The notes beneath the pieces are model-generated. The model ran no database searches. It saw only the letters and a list, made by a program, of their open reading frames with translations, and was not told the DNA's origin. DNA of 64,000 nt, from contig CALOFW010000019.1 of the NCBI GenBank assembly GCA_942492715.1, positions 124,001-188,000 of the forward strand. Direction: 5' to 3'. Origin of the DNA: Sva-07 sp942492715 (lineage in GTDB: Bacteria; Actinomycetota; Acidimicrobiia; Acidimicrobiales; Ilumatobacteraceae). Positions 27,714-35,881 of this stretch are shown one piece after another. Made by a program: the position numbers and the translations under genes. Each line of letters begins with the position of its first letter. The first letter of the stretch is position 1.

Positions 27714-28640
27714 TCAGGCTTCGGCCACGAGCCGCCGAAGCCCGTCGTCGAGTTCGGTCCACGGCGACCAGGCCAGGTGGATCCGGGCCCGCACGGGCGA
27801 GATCGCGAAACGCGCCAGTTCGTCGGGCCGCTGCGGTCGATGGACCGGTTCGAGCAGTTCGGCGCCGTCGACGAGGGGTGCGAGCCGTTGCCACAACTCC
27901 CCGATCGAGGTCTGGACGCCGGTACCGACGTTCACCACGAGTCCGCCGCCGTGATCGAGCGCTTTGGCGAGCGCGTCGACGGCGTCGTCGACGAACAGCA
28001 GGTCGCGGGTCTGCCGGCCGTCGCCGTCGATCGACGGCGCGGTGCGAGTCCGCGCGGCCCCGAGAAATGCTGCGACGACACCACCGTCGACGCGCTGGCG
28101 CGGGCCGTAGACGGTCGACACTGCGAGCACCGTGAACTCGATCGCGTCGAGGTCGCGGTGTGTCACGAGCAGGTCGATGATCGCTCGACTGACGACACCG
28201 CGCACCCCGCGCGGCACCAACTGTGACGTCTCGCCCTCCTTCAGCGGCAGCGAGCGCGACGACGGGTGACCATGGAGGGTGGTGGCGGGAAGGGCCACGA
28301 CGACCTTGGCCACGCCGTGGCGACGGGCGGACTCCAGGGTGGTCAGTGCGAGGCCGAAGGCACGGGCGTGATCGTGCCCCGTGGCGGCGGACGACGGGAT
28401 CGGTGCGAGCAGGTACACGACGTCGGGGCGTCGCATGCCGATCAGCGTGTCGGTGTCGCTCGAGTTGGCATCGAGATGGTGGATCTTGAGTGCTCCACCG
28501 CTGGCACGTGCGTCCGCGAGATTGGCGAGCGAACCGACCGAGAGGTCGTCGATCACGTCGACCGTGTGGTCCTCCGAGAGCAACCGGTCGACGAGGTGGG
28601 AGCCGATGAAACCGGCCCCACCGATGACGACGACGTTCAC
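27714..28640 (-). CDS. NAD-dependent epimerase/dehydratase-like protein lacking the YxxxK pair
   Basis: 308-residue extended-SDR protein. The coenzyme loop GGAGFIGSHL is intact and the later STVYGPRQR and RDLLFVDDAVDAL segments are those of sugar-nucleotide epimerases. However, the usual Ser-rich strand before the active site reads LPATTLHG, and where YxxxK should stand (about residue 147) the sequence is VPRGVRGVVSRAII, with no Tyr or Lys. So it probably binds a dinucleotide and a nucleotide sugar but may not do the normal redox chemistry. The GTG start overlaps the stop of the upstream nucleotidyltransferase (GTGA), forming a three-gene operon that ends here. Confidence 0.85.
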   Translation of the reverse strand: MNVVVIGGAGFIGSHLVDRLLSEDHTVDVIDDLSVGSLANLADARASGGALKIHHLDANSSDTDTLIGMRRPDVVYLLAPIPSSAATGHDHARAFGLALTTLESARRHGVAKVVVALPATTLHGHPSSRSLPLKEGETSQLVPRGVRGVVSRAIIDLLVTHRDLDAIEFTVLAVSTVYGPRQRVDGGVVAAFLGAARTRTAPSIDGDGRQTRDLLFVDDAVDALAKALDHGGGLVVNVGTGVQTSIGELWQRLAPLVDGAELLEPVHRPQRPDELARFAISPVRARIHLAWSPWTELDDGLRRLVAEA

Positions 28641-29635
28641 GGTGTCGGCGGGATCGCGGCGTCGCTCACGCTCTCGCCGTCGGCGACCGCGCCATCGGCC
28701 CCGATCATGCAGTCGGACACGCACGAGCCCACGCCGATGCTGCCCATCACGAGTGAGCGTTCGACGACCGCCCCGGTGCCGACCCGGGCGTGCGGGAGCA
28801 GGACCGAGTCGGTCACGACAGCACCGGACTGGACGATGGCATGATCGCCGATGATGCTGTTGCTGATCGTGGCATCGACCGCCACCTCGGCGGATCGTGC
28901 GATCGGCTCGGCGTGCTCGGCCACGCGAGCGCCGTCGAGCAGATCGAGGTTCGCGGCCCGATACAGCTCGGGACGTCCCGCGTCGATCCAGTAGTCGTCG
29001 GTCGACATCCCGTAGATGGTTCCGGCGGCGACGAGACGGGGGAACGTGTCACGCTCGACCGACACACGCTCACCCGGCGCGATCAGGTCGAGGACGCCGG
29101 GTTCGAACACGTAGGTGCCGGCGTTGATCAGGTTGCTGGGCTCCGTGCCGGGGGCAGGCTTCTCGACGAATGCCCGCACCCGCCCGTCCTCGGCGAGCTC
29201 GACGACGCCGAACGCCGATGGATCCTCGACCCCGATCAGGTGGAGGGTCGCCTCCGCTCCGAAGCGGCGATGAGCCGCCACGAGCGAAGCGACGTCGAGG
29301 TCGGTCATCACGTCACCGTTGGCGACGACGAAGGTGTCGTCGATGCCGGCAGCATCGGCGGCGAACCGGATCGCGCCGGCGGTGTCGAGCGGCTCGGGTT
29401 CGACGGCATAGGTCAACGTGACGTCACCGCAGCGACCGTCCGGGAAGGCCTCCATGAACGGTTCGGGCTGGAAGCCGAGTGCGAGCACCACCTCGGTGAC
29501 GCCCCCGCGTGCCAGTCGCCCCACCAGCCGAGCGATCATCGGCTCGTGCCCCACCGGGAGCATCGGCTTCGGCGTGCTCAGCGTGAGCGGACGCAACCGT
29601 GTACCGAAGCCGCCGACGAGGACGACCGCGCGCAT
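28637..29635 (-). CDS. NDP-sugar pyrophosphorylase, likely mannose-1-phosphate guanylyltransferase
   Basis: 332-residue cytoplasmic nucleotidyltransferase. The N-terminal domain has the signature GGFGTRLRPLT and later TPKPMLPVG, VANGDVMTD and VEKP; the C-terminal third is a left-handed beta-helix with hexapeptide-like repeats (ATISNSIIGDHAIV, GSIGVGSCVSDCMI). This is the layout of ManC/GMPP-type mannose-1-phosphate guanylyltransferases and related enzymes. GDP-mannose would supply gmd/fcl and mannosyltransferases. Start ATG 29635 shares one base with the upstream stop (TGATG). Substrate (mannose versus glucose phosphate) is inferred from context. Confidence 0.88.
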   Translation of the reverse strand: MRAVVLVGGFGTRLRPLTLSTPKPMLPVGHEPMIARLVGRLARGGVTEVVLALGFQPEPFMEAFPDGRCGDVTLTYAVEPEPLDTAGAIRFAADAAGIDDTFVVANGDVMTDLDVASLVAAHRRFGAEATLHLIGVEDPSAFGVVELAEDGRVRAFVEKPAPGTEPSNLINAGTYVFEPGVLDLIAPGERVSVERDTFPRLVAAGTIYGMSTDDYWIDAGRPELYRAANLDLLDGARVAEHAEPIARSAEVAVDATISNSIIGDHAIVQSGAVVTDSVLLPHARVGTGAVVERSLVMGSIGVGSCVSDCMIGADGAVADGESVSDAAIPPTP

Positions 29636-30459
29636 CAGCCCTCCGTGTTCGACGGCACGTCGGCCGGCACCGACTCCGGCGCGGAATCGCCGGCCAACGT
29701 CGACTGGGTCACGTCTGCCGGGGTGAGCTGGCCGCTGTCGATCGCTCCGAGCTCGGGGAGATCGGGCGCCCACGGCGGCATGCTGACATCGGTGTCGTCG
29801 GGCACGAATGCGATCGCGATCACCATCTGGTCCTGGTCGAGGCGGATGTTGTTGAAGTCCGCGATGTAGGTGGTGCCGTCGTCGGTGTCGGAGAAGTTGT
29901 CCCACACGACCACCTTGAGCTCGGCGTCCTCCTCGGAGCCGTCGATGGTGCAGGTGGTCTCGCCGTCCTCGAAGACGCCGGTCTCCTGCTGGTACGGCAG
30001 GCCGGCGCGCTGGTTCTCGGGGAAGGTGAGCTTGCTGTTGGTCAGTTCGACGCCGTAGGTGTCGAGGAACACACCGAGCGTGGCGTTGCTCCCGACGGCG
30101 GCGTCGGAGAACGGGTGCCAGTGGATCAGCCCGTCGTCGTGGCTGTGGATGCCGGACCGGGCGAAGTCGGTGTTCAGGAAGCCGGCATCGTCGCGCTCTT
30201 CTGCGTCGCCGCTCAGCTGGAACCAGGTGTCGCAGAGATAGAAGCCGTAGGCGTGGTGCCAGTGGTCGGATTGTGTCGGTGCGGACGCGTCGACGGTCGG
30301 GCGGCTCTGACGGGCGTAGACGACCAGCGCGAGGCCGAGGACGACCACGACTGCCACGACCATCGGGAACAAGGTGCCCCCTTGGAAGCGGACTTTCTTG
30401 CCCTGACCGGACTTGGCCAGCTTGGCGGCCTTCTTGGTGGATGACGAGGAGGGTGCCAC
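29635..30459 (-). CDS. Membrane-anchored histidine-rich extracytoplasmic protein, unknown
   Basis: 274-residue protein not matched to a named family. A basic N-terminus (Lys-rich, residues 9-25) precedes one helix at about residues 31-49; the rest should lie outside. The outer domain has two histidine motifs: HWHHAYGFYLCDTW (His66, 68, 69, Cys76) and GIHSHDDGLIHWHPF (His105, 107, 113, 115), with a second Cys at 170, suggesting a metal site and perhaps a disulfide. The acidic, Ser/Pro/Thr-rich C-terminus looks unstructured. It heads an operon with a nucleotidyltransferase and a degenerate SDR, joined by one-base and four-base overlaps. Confidence 0.85.
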   Translation of the reverse strand: MAPSSSSTKKAAKLAKSGQGKKVRFQGGTLFPMVVAVVVVLGLALVVYARQSRPTVDASAPTQSDHWHHAYGFYLCDTWFQLSGDAEERDDAGFLNTDFARSGIHSHDDGLIHWHPFSDAAVGSNATLGVFLDTYGVELTNSKLTFPENQRAGLPYQQETGVFEDGETTCTIDGSEEDAELKVVVWDNFSDTDDGTTYIADFNNIRLDQDQMVIAIAFVPDDTDVSMPPWAPDLPELGAIDSGQLTPADVTQSTLAGDSAPESVPADVPSNTEG

Positions 30460-30556
30460 GAGGATCAGAGGTTATCGGCGGAGGGAGACCTTCGGGGGTC
30501 GGGCCCCGCACGGTCGGTGCCCGACCGGAGCACGGTCGGGTCCGGCTCGCGCATGG

Positions 30557-31810
30557 TCAGAGGCCAGCGAGCAGGGCGTCGTAGGCAGCGCCGACCGCTC
30601 GCGGCGACGCCTCGCGCACCACCCAGGCGCGACCACGCTCACCCATCCGGTTGCGGAGGTCCGGATCGTCGAGGAGCCGTCGAAGACCTCCGACGAACGC
30701 GGACACGTCATCGGGGGCCACAGCCAGGCCACCGCCCGACTCCGCGAGGATCTTCGGGACTGCCGTGTCGGGATCGATCGCTGCCACGACCGGGCGACCG
30801 GCCGCCATGATCGAGTACGTCTTCGACGGCACGCTCACACGACCGAGACCCGCACGCAACGGGACCACGTGGATGTCGCCCGTGGCGAGCAGCTCCGCCA
30901 GGCGTGAGGGCGCGATGTACCCGGCGAACCGCACATTGGCACGCCCGACCGCGGATGCCTGGAGTGCGTCCTTCGCCGCACCGTCGCCGTTGATCAGGAA
31001 CGTCACGTCCGGGAGTGCTTCCGCGGCCGCCACCACCAGATCGAGCGACTGGGAGAACCCGACATTTCCCGCGTAGAGCACCACCGGCCCGTCGCCGAGG
31101 CCGAGTTCACGCCGGTGGTCGGTCAGCCGGTCCATCGGCACGATCGCGTCGGTGTCGACGAAGTTCGGGATCACGTGGACCCGGTCGCGCCTGCCGGGGG
31201 ACATCTTGGCCGCGACGTTGTCGCGAAGGTCGTCGGACAGCACGGTCACGGCATCCGCGGCGCGATAGCTGATCCGTTCGAGCCAGGATGCCGCCGCGAT
31301 GATCCATCGGTTGCTGATCGCACCGGTCTCGATCGCGGCATCGGGGAACACGTCCTGGATGTTGAACACCATCGGAGCCCGCCGCAGCCGACTGACGAGC
31401 CACCCGGTCAATCCGAGCGTGAGCGGTGGCGACATCGCGATCACGGCGCCGATGCGCCGACGCCGGCCACCGACCCCGAGGCACTGGGCTCCGGCCAGCA
31501 ACGAGTAGGCGATGAAACCGAGCGCCCGGCGGACGAGGTTGGTCTTGTCGTCGCCGGGAAACGGATGCACCCGGGTGACCGAACCCCACGGGGTCACCTC
31601 CCGGCGGACCAGCTTCCCGTCCCATCCCTCTTCGATCCGGTGAGTGCGATACCAGGGCAACGACGTCACGACGTGGACCGTGTGGCCCCGCTCGACGAGT
31701 TCGGCGACGATGCGCGTCATCACGGTGCCGGTCGGCGCCGTGTCCGGCTCGAAGTGGGGACACAGCACGATCAGCGGGCGCTGCTCGTCCGCGTTGCGGC
31801 CCCGGGTCAT
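30557..31810 (-). CDS. Glycosyltransferase family 4, WbuB/WcaI-like
   Basis: 417-residue GT-B enzyme. The N-terminus reads LIVLCPHFEPDTAPTG and later VFNIQDVFPDAAIETG, which are typical of the WbuB/WcaI-like branch that transfers fucose-type or N-acetyl-fucosamine sugars. The donor domain has VVLYAGNVGFSQSLDLVV, and PLRAGLGRVSVPSKTYSIMA carries the acidic/lysine region used for nucleotide sugar binding. The start ATG 31810 overlaps the stop of the upstream GT4 (ATGA). It ends a three-gene glycosyltransferase operon. The fucose link is attractive given gmd and fcl nearby but is inference. Confidence 0.9.
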   Translation of the reverse strand: MTRGRNADEQRPLIVLCPHFEPDTAPTGTVMTRIVAELVERGHTVHVVTSLPWYRTHRIEEGWDGKLVRREVTPWGSVTRVHPFPGDDKTNLVRRALGFIAYSLLAGAQCLGVGGRRRRIGAVIAMSPPLTLGLTGWLVSRLRRAPMVFNIQDVFPDAAIETGAISNRWIIAAASWLERISYRAADAVTVLSDDLRDNVAAKMSPGRRDRVHVIPNFVDTDAIVPMDRLTDHRRELGLGDGPVVLYAGNVGFSQSLDLVVAAAEALPDVTFLINGDGAAKDALQASAVGRANVRFAGYIAPSRLAELLATGDIHVVPLRAGLGRVSVPSKTYSIMAAGRPVVAAIDPDTAVPKILAESGGGLAVAPDDVSAFVGGLRRLLDDPDLRNRMGERGRAWVVREASPRAVGAAYDALLAGL

Positions 31811-32994
31811 CCTGCGTACTCGAGCGCTGCTCGATAGGCCTGGGCGAGACCCGCACCGGATCGCTGCGCCGTGAACATCTCGGCGCGACGCCGACCAGCA
31901 GCGCGCATCTCGACCGAGCGAGCCGCGACCACCTCCAGGGCGTCGGCCCACGCATCGTGGTCGAGCGGGAGCACGAGCCCGGCATCCCCGACCACCTCGG
32001 CGAGCGCCGGTTGGTCGGAACAGATCACCGGCGTTCCCAACGCCATCGCCTCGACGACCGGGGCGCCGAATCCTTCGTACTCGCTCGGGAACACGAGTGC
32101 GTCCGCCAGGGCGATCAGACCGTCGCGATGAGCATCGGGAACCCGACCCGGCCGGACCACCCGTCGGGCGAGGTCGAGACGATCGATCGCCGCCGTCACG
32201 TCGGCGTCGGCCGAGCCCGCCCCACCGAGGAGCACGAGGCGCAGATCGGGATCGGCCCAGTGGCGCGCCATCACGTCGAGCAGGAATCGGTGGCCCTTGT
32301 GCGGATGTGTGATGGCGGGGAACACGAGGACCGGTCCACTGCCGAGGCCGTAGTCGCGCCGCAGTTCGAACTCCGAGGGTGCGTCGGCGCCGAGGGCCGG
32401 TTCGACCCCGTGTGGCACCACGAGCACCCGGGCAGGGTCGGTGCCGTACGCGTCGATGACCGTGCGGCGCACGTACTCGGTCGGGACGGCGACGACGGCG
32501 GCACGACCGATGCTGCGGGGAATCGACCACGACAGGTACCGGAGCTTCGTGGCGCTCAGGTAGTCGGGGTGTGTGAGGTGCTGCAGGTCGTGGATGGTCA
32601 GGACGATCGGCCGGTGACCGCCCATCGGGGCGGTGCCGCCGCCGTGGTGGACGATGTCGGCGCCCCCCGTCCGTCGGCGGAGCCAGGTGTGCTCCGCGAC
32701 GATCCGCCTCGGTCGTCGATCGCCGGAGATGCCGGCGGCCACCATCGGATACAGGTCGTGCAGTTCCGGGTGGGCGTCGACGAAGGCAGGCAGACAGTAG
32801 AGCGTCGGCAGGAACTGGGCCGGTTGCGTGGCCAGGCCGAGCAGCTGTCGGACGAGGTACTGCTCCGAGCCCCCGACGTCGCCGGGAACGCACCAGAGCA
32901 GGTTGACCGCCACGTCGACGGCCGACATCCGCCGGGCATCGGTGTGCGGCGCGGTGGTCGTGTCGGCATCGATGGAGGCGGTCGGTTCGGTCAT
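31807..32994 (-). CDS. Glycosyltransferase family 4
   Basis: 395-residue cytoplasmic GT-B enzyme, middle gene of three overlapping GT4 genes. Seen: VPGDVGGSEQYLVRQLL near residue 40 (glycine-rich acceptor loop), TIHDLQHLTHPDYLS, VVPHGVEPALG, VLVFPAITHPHKGHRFLLD, and the donor motif PSEYEGFGAPVVEAMALGTP with the EX7E glutamates. This pattern is shared with mannosyl- and rhamnosyl-transferases. Start ATG 32994 overlaps the upstream stop by four bases. Confidence 0.9.
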   Translation of the reverse strand: MTEPTASIDADTTTAPHTDARRMSAVDVAVNLLWCVPGDVGGSEQYLVRQLLGLATQPAQFLPTLYCLPAFVDAHPELHDLYPMVAAGISGDRRPRRIVAEHTWLRRRTGGADIVHHGGGTAPMGGHRPIVLTIHDLQHLTHPDYLSATKLRYLSWSIPRSIGRAAVVAVPTEYVRRTVIDAYGTDPARVLVVPHGVEPALGADAPSEFELRRDYGLGSGPVLVFPAITHPHKGHRFLLDVMARHWADPDLRLVLLGGAGSADADVTAAIDRLDLARRVVRPGRVPDAHRDGLIALADALVFPSEYEGFGAPVVEAMALGTPVICSDQPALAEVVGDAGLVLPLDHDAWADALEVVAARSVEMRAAGRRRAEMFTAQRSGAGLAQAYRAALEYAG

Positions 32995-34112
32995 GGGACG
33001 AGCTCACGGTAGACGGCGAGCGTCCGATCGGCGGCGACCGTCCACGTGAGTTCGGCCGCTCGGCGACGACCCGGCGCGGCGAGTTCATCGCGCCGGTCGA
33101 CCGCCTCGACGATGCCGACGGCGATGCTCTCCACGTCGAACGGATCGACGAGCACCGCAGCGTCACCGGCCACCTCCTCGGTCGAGGTCCCGGCGCTCGT
33201 CACCACCGCGGTGCCCTGTGCCATCGCTTCGGCGACGGGCAACCCGAAACCCTCTCGTTCGCTCGGGTACGCGAAGACCGTGGCCGCGGCGTACAGCGCG
33301 GCGAGATCGGCGGCGGGCACGAACCCGAGGAAGAGCGCGTCGCCGACGTCCGACACCCCGGTGTCGCCCCATCCAGCGGCTCCGGCGATGACGAGCGGCA
33401 GATCGACGTCGGGACGTTGCATGGCGGCGGTGAGCCGTCGCAGGTTCTTGCGCGGTTCGATCGTGCCGACGAAGAGGACGAACTCGCTCGGCAGCCGGTA
33501 CCGCACCCTGATCCGTTCGACATCGGCCTCGGTGACGTCGACGAGGTCGACGCCGAGCGGCACGTGTCGCAGCGCGGCGGGGTCGAGGCCGGCGGCCTCG
33601 CACTCGCGCATCGTGGCGAGGCTGGAGCACAGCACGCGATCGGCCCGGCGAGCGATCGTCTCGAGCGAACGGCGCATGATGCGTGCTCCCTGGCGGGTGA
33701 ACTGCGACGGTTCGTGGATGAACGCGAGGTCGTGGACCGTGACGACGAGCGGTGCAGCGGTCGCACACGGAATGAGCCCGGTGGCGTGGGCGACGTCGAT
33801 CTCGCCGATGACCGACTCGACCTTCGGCCAGTTCAGGCGGATCCAGCTCTCGTACAGCAACGGTCGGGCGAGGGGCAGCATCGCCACGGCGCCCACGGGA
33901 CGGAACTCGGGGATCGGGACGCCCGGGTGGCGGCCTGCGACCTGGTGGATCTCGACGTCGTCGGGGCGTCGAGCGAGTTCACGAGCGACGCGCAGCGCGG
34001 CGACCGCCGTGCCGCCGGGCGACGGGTGCCAGCACTGCTCGACGGTGTAGGCGACCTGCAGCGGCTGTCGGACGGCGCCCACAGCGGGTTCGGCAACGGG
34101 CTGGTCGGGCAC
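32991..34112 (-). CDS. Glycosyltransferase family 4
   Basis: 373-residue GT-B enzyme that starts the three-gene GT4 operon. Seen: PSPGGTAVAALRVARELA in the acceptor domain, VVTVHDLAFIHEPSQFTR, HVPLGVDLVDV, FVLFVGTIEPRKNLRRL, and the donor motif PSEREGFGLPVAEAMAQGTA. It resembles the GT4 members that add mannose or rhamnose during O-antigen-like synthesis. The start is a GTG at 34112; a CATCAT box six bases earlier on the minus strand is a weak promoter candidate. It is divergent from fcl. Confidence 0.9.
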   Translation of the reverse strand: MPDQPVAEPAVGAVRQPLQVAYTVEQCWHPSPGGTAVAALRVARELARRPDDVEIHQVAGRHPGVPIPEFRPVGAVAMLPLARPLLYESWIRLNWPKVESVIGEIDVAHATGLIPCATAAPLVVTVHDLAFIHEPSQFTRQGARIMRRSLETIARRADRVLCSSLATMRECEAAGLDPAALRHVPLGVDLVDVTEADVERIRVRYRLPSEFVLFVGTIEPRKNLRRLTAAMQRPDVDLPLVIAGAAGWGDTGVSDVGDALFLGFVPAADLAALYAAATVFAYPSEREGFGLPVAEAMAQGTAVVTSAGTSTEEVAGDAAVLVDPFDVESIAVGIVEAVDRRDELAAPGRRRAAELTWTVAADRTLAVYRELVP

Positions 34113-34202
34113 CGTTCCATGATGCCGTGTCGACGCCGTCGCCGGACGCCATCGACCGACGACGCACTCCCATCAGGGATCGGGCCCCTAGCCTGATCCA
34201 CG
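34113..34202. promoter_or_regulatory. Divergent promoter region, GT4 operon and fcl
   Basis: TAGCCT on the plus strand at 34189-34194 ends eight bases before the fcl ATG, consistent with a leaderless fcl mRNA. The other 70 bases can hold the GT4 operon promoter; no strong box is evident there. Confidence 0.45.
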
Positions 34203-35189
34203 ATGTCGTCGCCACCCACCAGCCACGATCCCGCCGACACCTGGGGCGGCCGCCGCGTCACCGTCACCGGCGGAGCCGGCTTTCTCGGTCGCCGCGTCGT
34301 CGCTCGACTGCACGACGCCGGCGCCACGGTGTCGGCTCCGCGCAGCAGCGAGTACGACCTGACCGTCCCCGGATCGGCGGAAGCGATGCTCGACGCGTTG
34401 CAGCCGTCGCTGGTGATCCATCTCGCGGCCGATGTCGGCGGGATCGGCTACAACCTCGACCATCCCGCTCGGCTCTACCTCGCCAACCTGTTGATGGGGA
34501 CCCACGTGATCGAGGCGGCTCGGGCGGCCGACATCGACAAGACGGTGCTGGTGGGAACGGTGTGCTCGTACCCCAAGTTCACACCGGTCCCGTTCGCCGA
34601 GGACGATCTCTGGAACGGCTACCCGGAGGAGACGAACGCCCCGTACGGCATCGCCAAGAAGGCTCACCTGATCCATGCACAGGTCAACGAGCAGCAGTAC
34701 GGCCAACGGTTCGCCTACCTGATCCCGACCAACCTCTACGGGCCGGGCGACAAGTTCCATCCGTCGGTGTCGCATGTCATTCCCGCCCTGATCAAGAAGT
34801 GTGTCGAGGCGAAGGAATCCGGTGCCGATCATGTCGAGGTGTGGGGTACCGGCGCGGCGAGCCGGGAGTACCTGTACGTCGACGACGCGGCCGATGCGAT
34901 CGTTCGGGCCGCCGAGGTGCACGTCGGAGCGGATCCGATCAACCTCGGCGCCGATCGGGAGGTGACGATCCGCGAGACGGTCGAGACGATCGCCGGGCTC
35001 GTCGGCTTCGAGGGCGAGTTGCGGTGGGACGCGTCGAAGCCCGATGGTCAGCCACGTCGCGCGGTCGACGGCAGCCGCGCACGCGAGCTGCTCGGCTGGG
35101 TCCCCTCGATGGACTTCGAGACCGGCCTGCGAGCGACGATCGACTGGTATCTCGCCAACCGCGCCGACGCCGAACGCGACCCCCACTGA
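34203..35189 (+). CDS. fcl: GDP-L-fucose synthase
   Basis: NADPH-dependent 3,5-epimerase/4-reductase that turns the Gmd product into GDP-L-fucose. The 328-residue protein has TVTGGAGFLGRRVV, the family-specific AADVGGIGYNLDHPA, GTVCSYPKFTPVPF, the catalytic YxxxK in APYGIAKKAH, LIPTNLYGPGDKF and GTGAASREYLYVDDAA. These are diagnostic for WcaG/Fcl. It has its own likely leaderless promoter and converges with mug. Together with gmd (24506-25504) and the guanylyltransferase (28637-29635) it completes a GDP-fucose route from mannose-1-phosphate. Confidence 0.95.
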   Translation: MSSPPTSHDPADTWGGRRVTVTGGAGFLGRRVVARLHDAGATVSAPRSSEYDLTVPGSAEAMLDALQPSLVIHLAADVGGIGYNLDHPARLYLANLLMGTHVIEAARAADIDKTVLVGTVCSYPKFTPVPFAEDDLWNGYPEETNAPYGIAKKAHLIHAQVNEQQYGQRFAYLIPTNLYGPGDKFHPSVSHVIPALIKKCVEAKESGADHVEVWGTGAASREYLYVDDAADAIVRAAEVHVGADPINLGADREVTIRETVETIAGLVGFEGELRWDASKPDGQPRRAVDGSRARELLGWVPSMDFETGLRATIDWYLANRADAERDPH

Positions 35190-35201
35190 CGCCGGCCGAA
35201 C

Positions 35202-35774
35202 TCAACGCGCCGAGACGATGCCGGCCGCGACCGCGGGACGGCGGTAGGCCGTGGCGAGCGTGTCGACGGTCTCGTGGGCGTTGAGGCCGCTCGGGTTGGG
35301 AACGACGAAGAGCCGAGCGTCCTCGAAGCCGTCGGACTGCTCCCCCATCGCGGCCTTCGGAACGCCGAACGCGGTTCGGTACGCCGTGATGCCGGCGATC
35401 GCCACGACGGCCGGCCGGTGTTCGAGCACGAACGACCGCAGCACTTCGCCGCCCTCGCGCAGCTCCGCAGCGGTGAGCTCGGCCGCCTTCGCCGTCGCGC
35501 GGTGCACCACGTTGGTGATCCCGATGCCCCGTTCGATCAGGTGGCGGCGGTCGTCCTCGGTCATGCCGGCGCCACGATCGATCGGTCGCTCGATGATCCC
35601 GGCGGCGAGCAGCGCCGGGTAGAAGCGGTTCCCCGGATGGGCGAAGTGCGTCTGGGTCGCTGCGGTCCACAGACCCGGGTTGATCCCGACGAACAACAAC
35701 CGCAGCCGCGGCCCCACCAGATCCGGCACCGTCGCACCGACATACGACTCCAGTTCGTCACGCGTGAACCCCAC
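35202..35774 (-). CDS. mug: Mismatch-specific uracil/thymine-DNA glycosylase
   Basis: 190-residue base-excision repair enzyme of the Mug/TDG family that removes U or T (and some adducts) opposite G. Seen: LLFVGINPGLWTAATQTHFA, where the GINPG motif carries the catalytic Asn, and the C-terminal FVVPNPSGLNAH motif. The start is set at GTG 35774; a longer frame upstream would run through a 71-bp hairpin and lacks family similarity. No Shine-Dalgarno is evident. It follows rmlD on the same strand but is separated by the hairpin, so it may be read independently. Confidence 0.9.
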   Translation of the reverse strand: MGFTRDELESYVGATVPDLVGPRLRLLFVGINPGLWTAATQTHFAHPGNRFYPALLAAGIIERPIDRGAGMTEDDRRHLIERGIGITNVVHRATAKAAELTAAELREGGEVLRSFVLEHRPAVVAIAGITAYRTAFGVPKAAMGEQSDGFEDARLFVVPNPSGLNAHETVDTLATAYRRPAVAAGIVSAR

Positions 35775-35840
35775 GACCCCGAAATATGCCTGGAATCGGT
35801 CGCCGAGCGGCCCGATTCCGGCAGTTTTCGGGGTCGTGGG
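35770..35840. repeat. Large imperfect hairpin between rmlD and mug
   Basis: Outer arms of 15 bp (CCCACGACCCCGAAA at 35770-35784 and its exact complement at 35826-35840) enclose a second stem (GCC, one bulged base, GGAATCGG at 35788-35799, paired with 35812-35822) and a 12-base loop. About 26 base pairs in all. One end covers the proposed mug start codon. It may end rmlD transcription, control mug, or be a small mobile palindrome. Confidence 0.75.
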
Positions 35841-35881
35841 AAGAGAGGTGGGGCGAAACGGGCGAAACGGGTCGATCTGGC

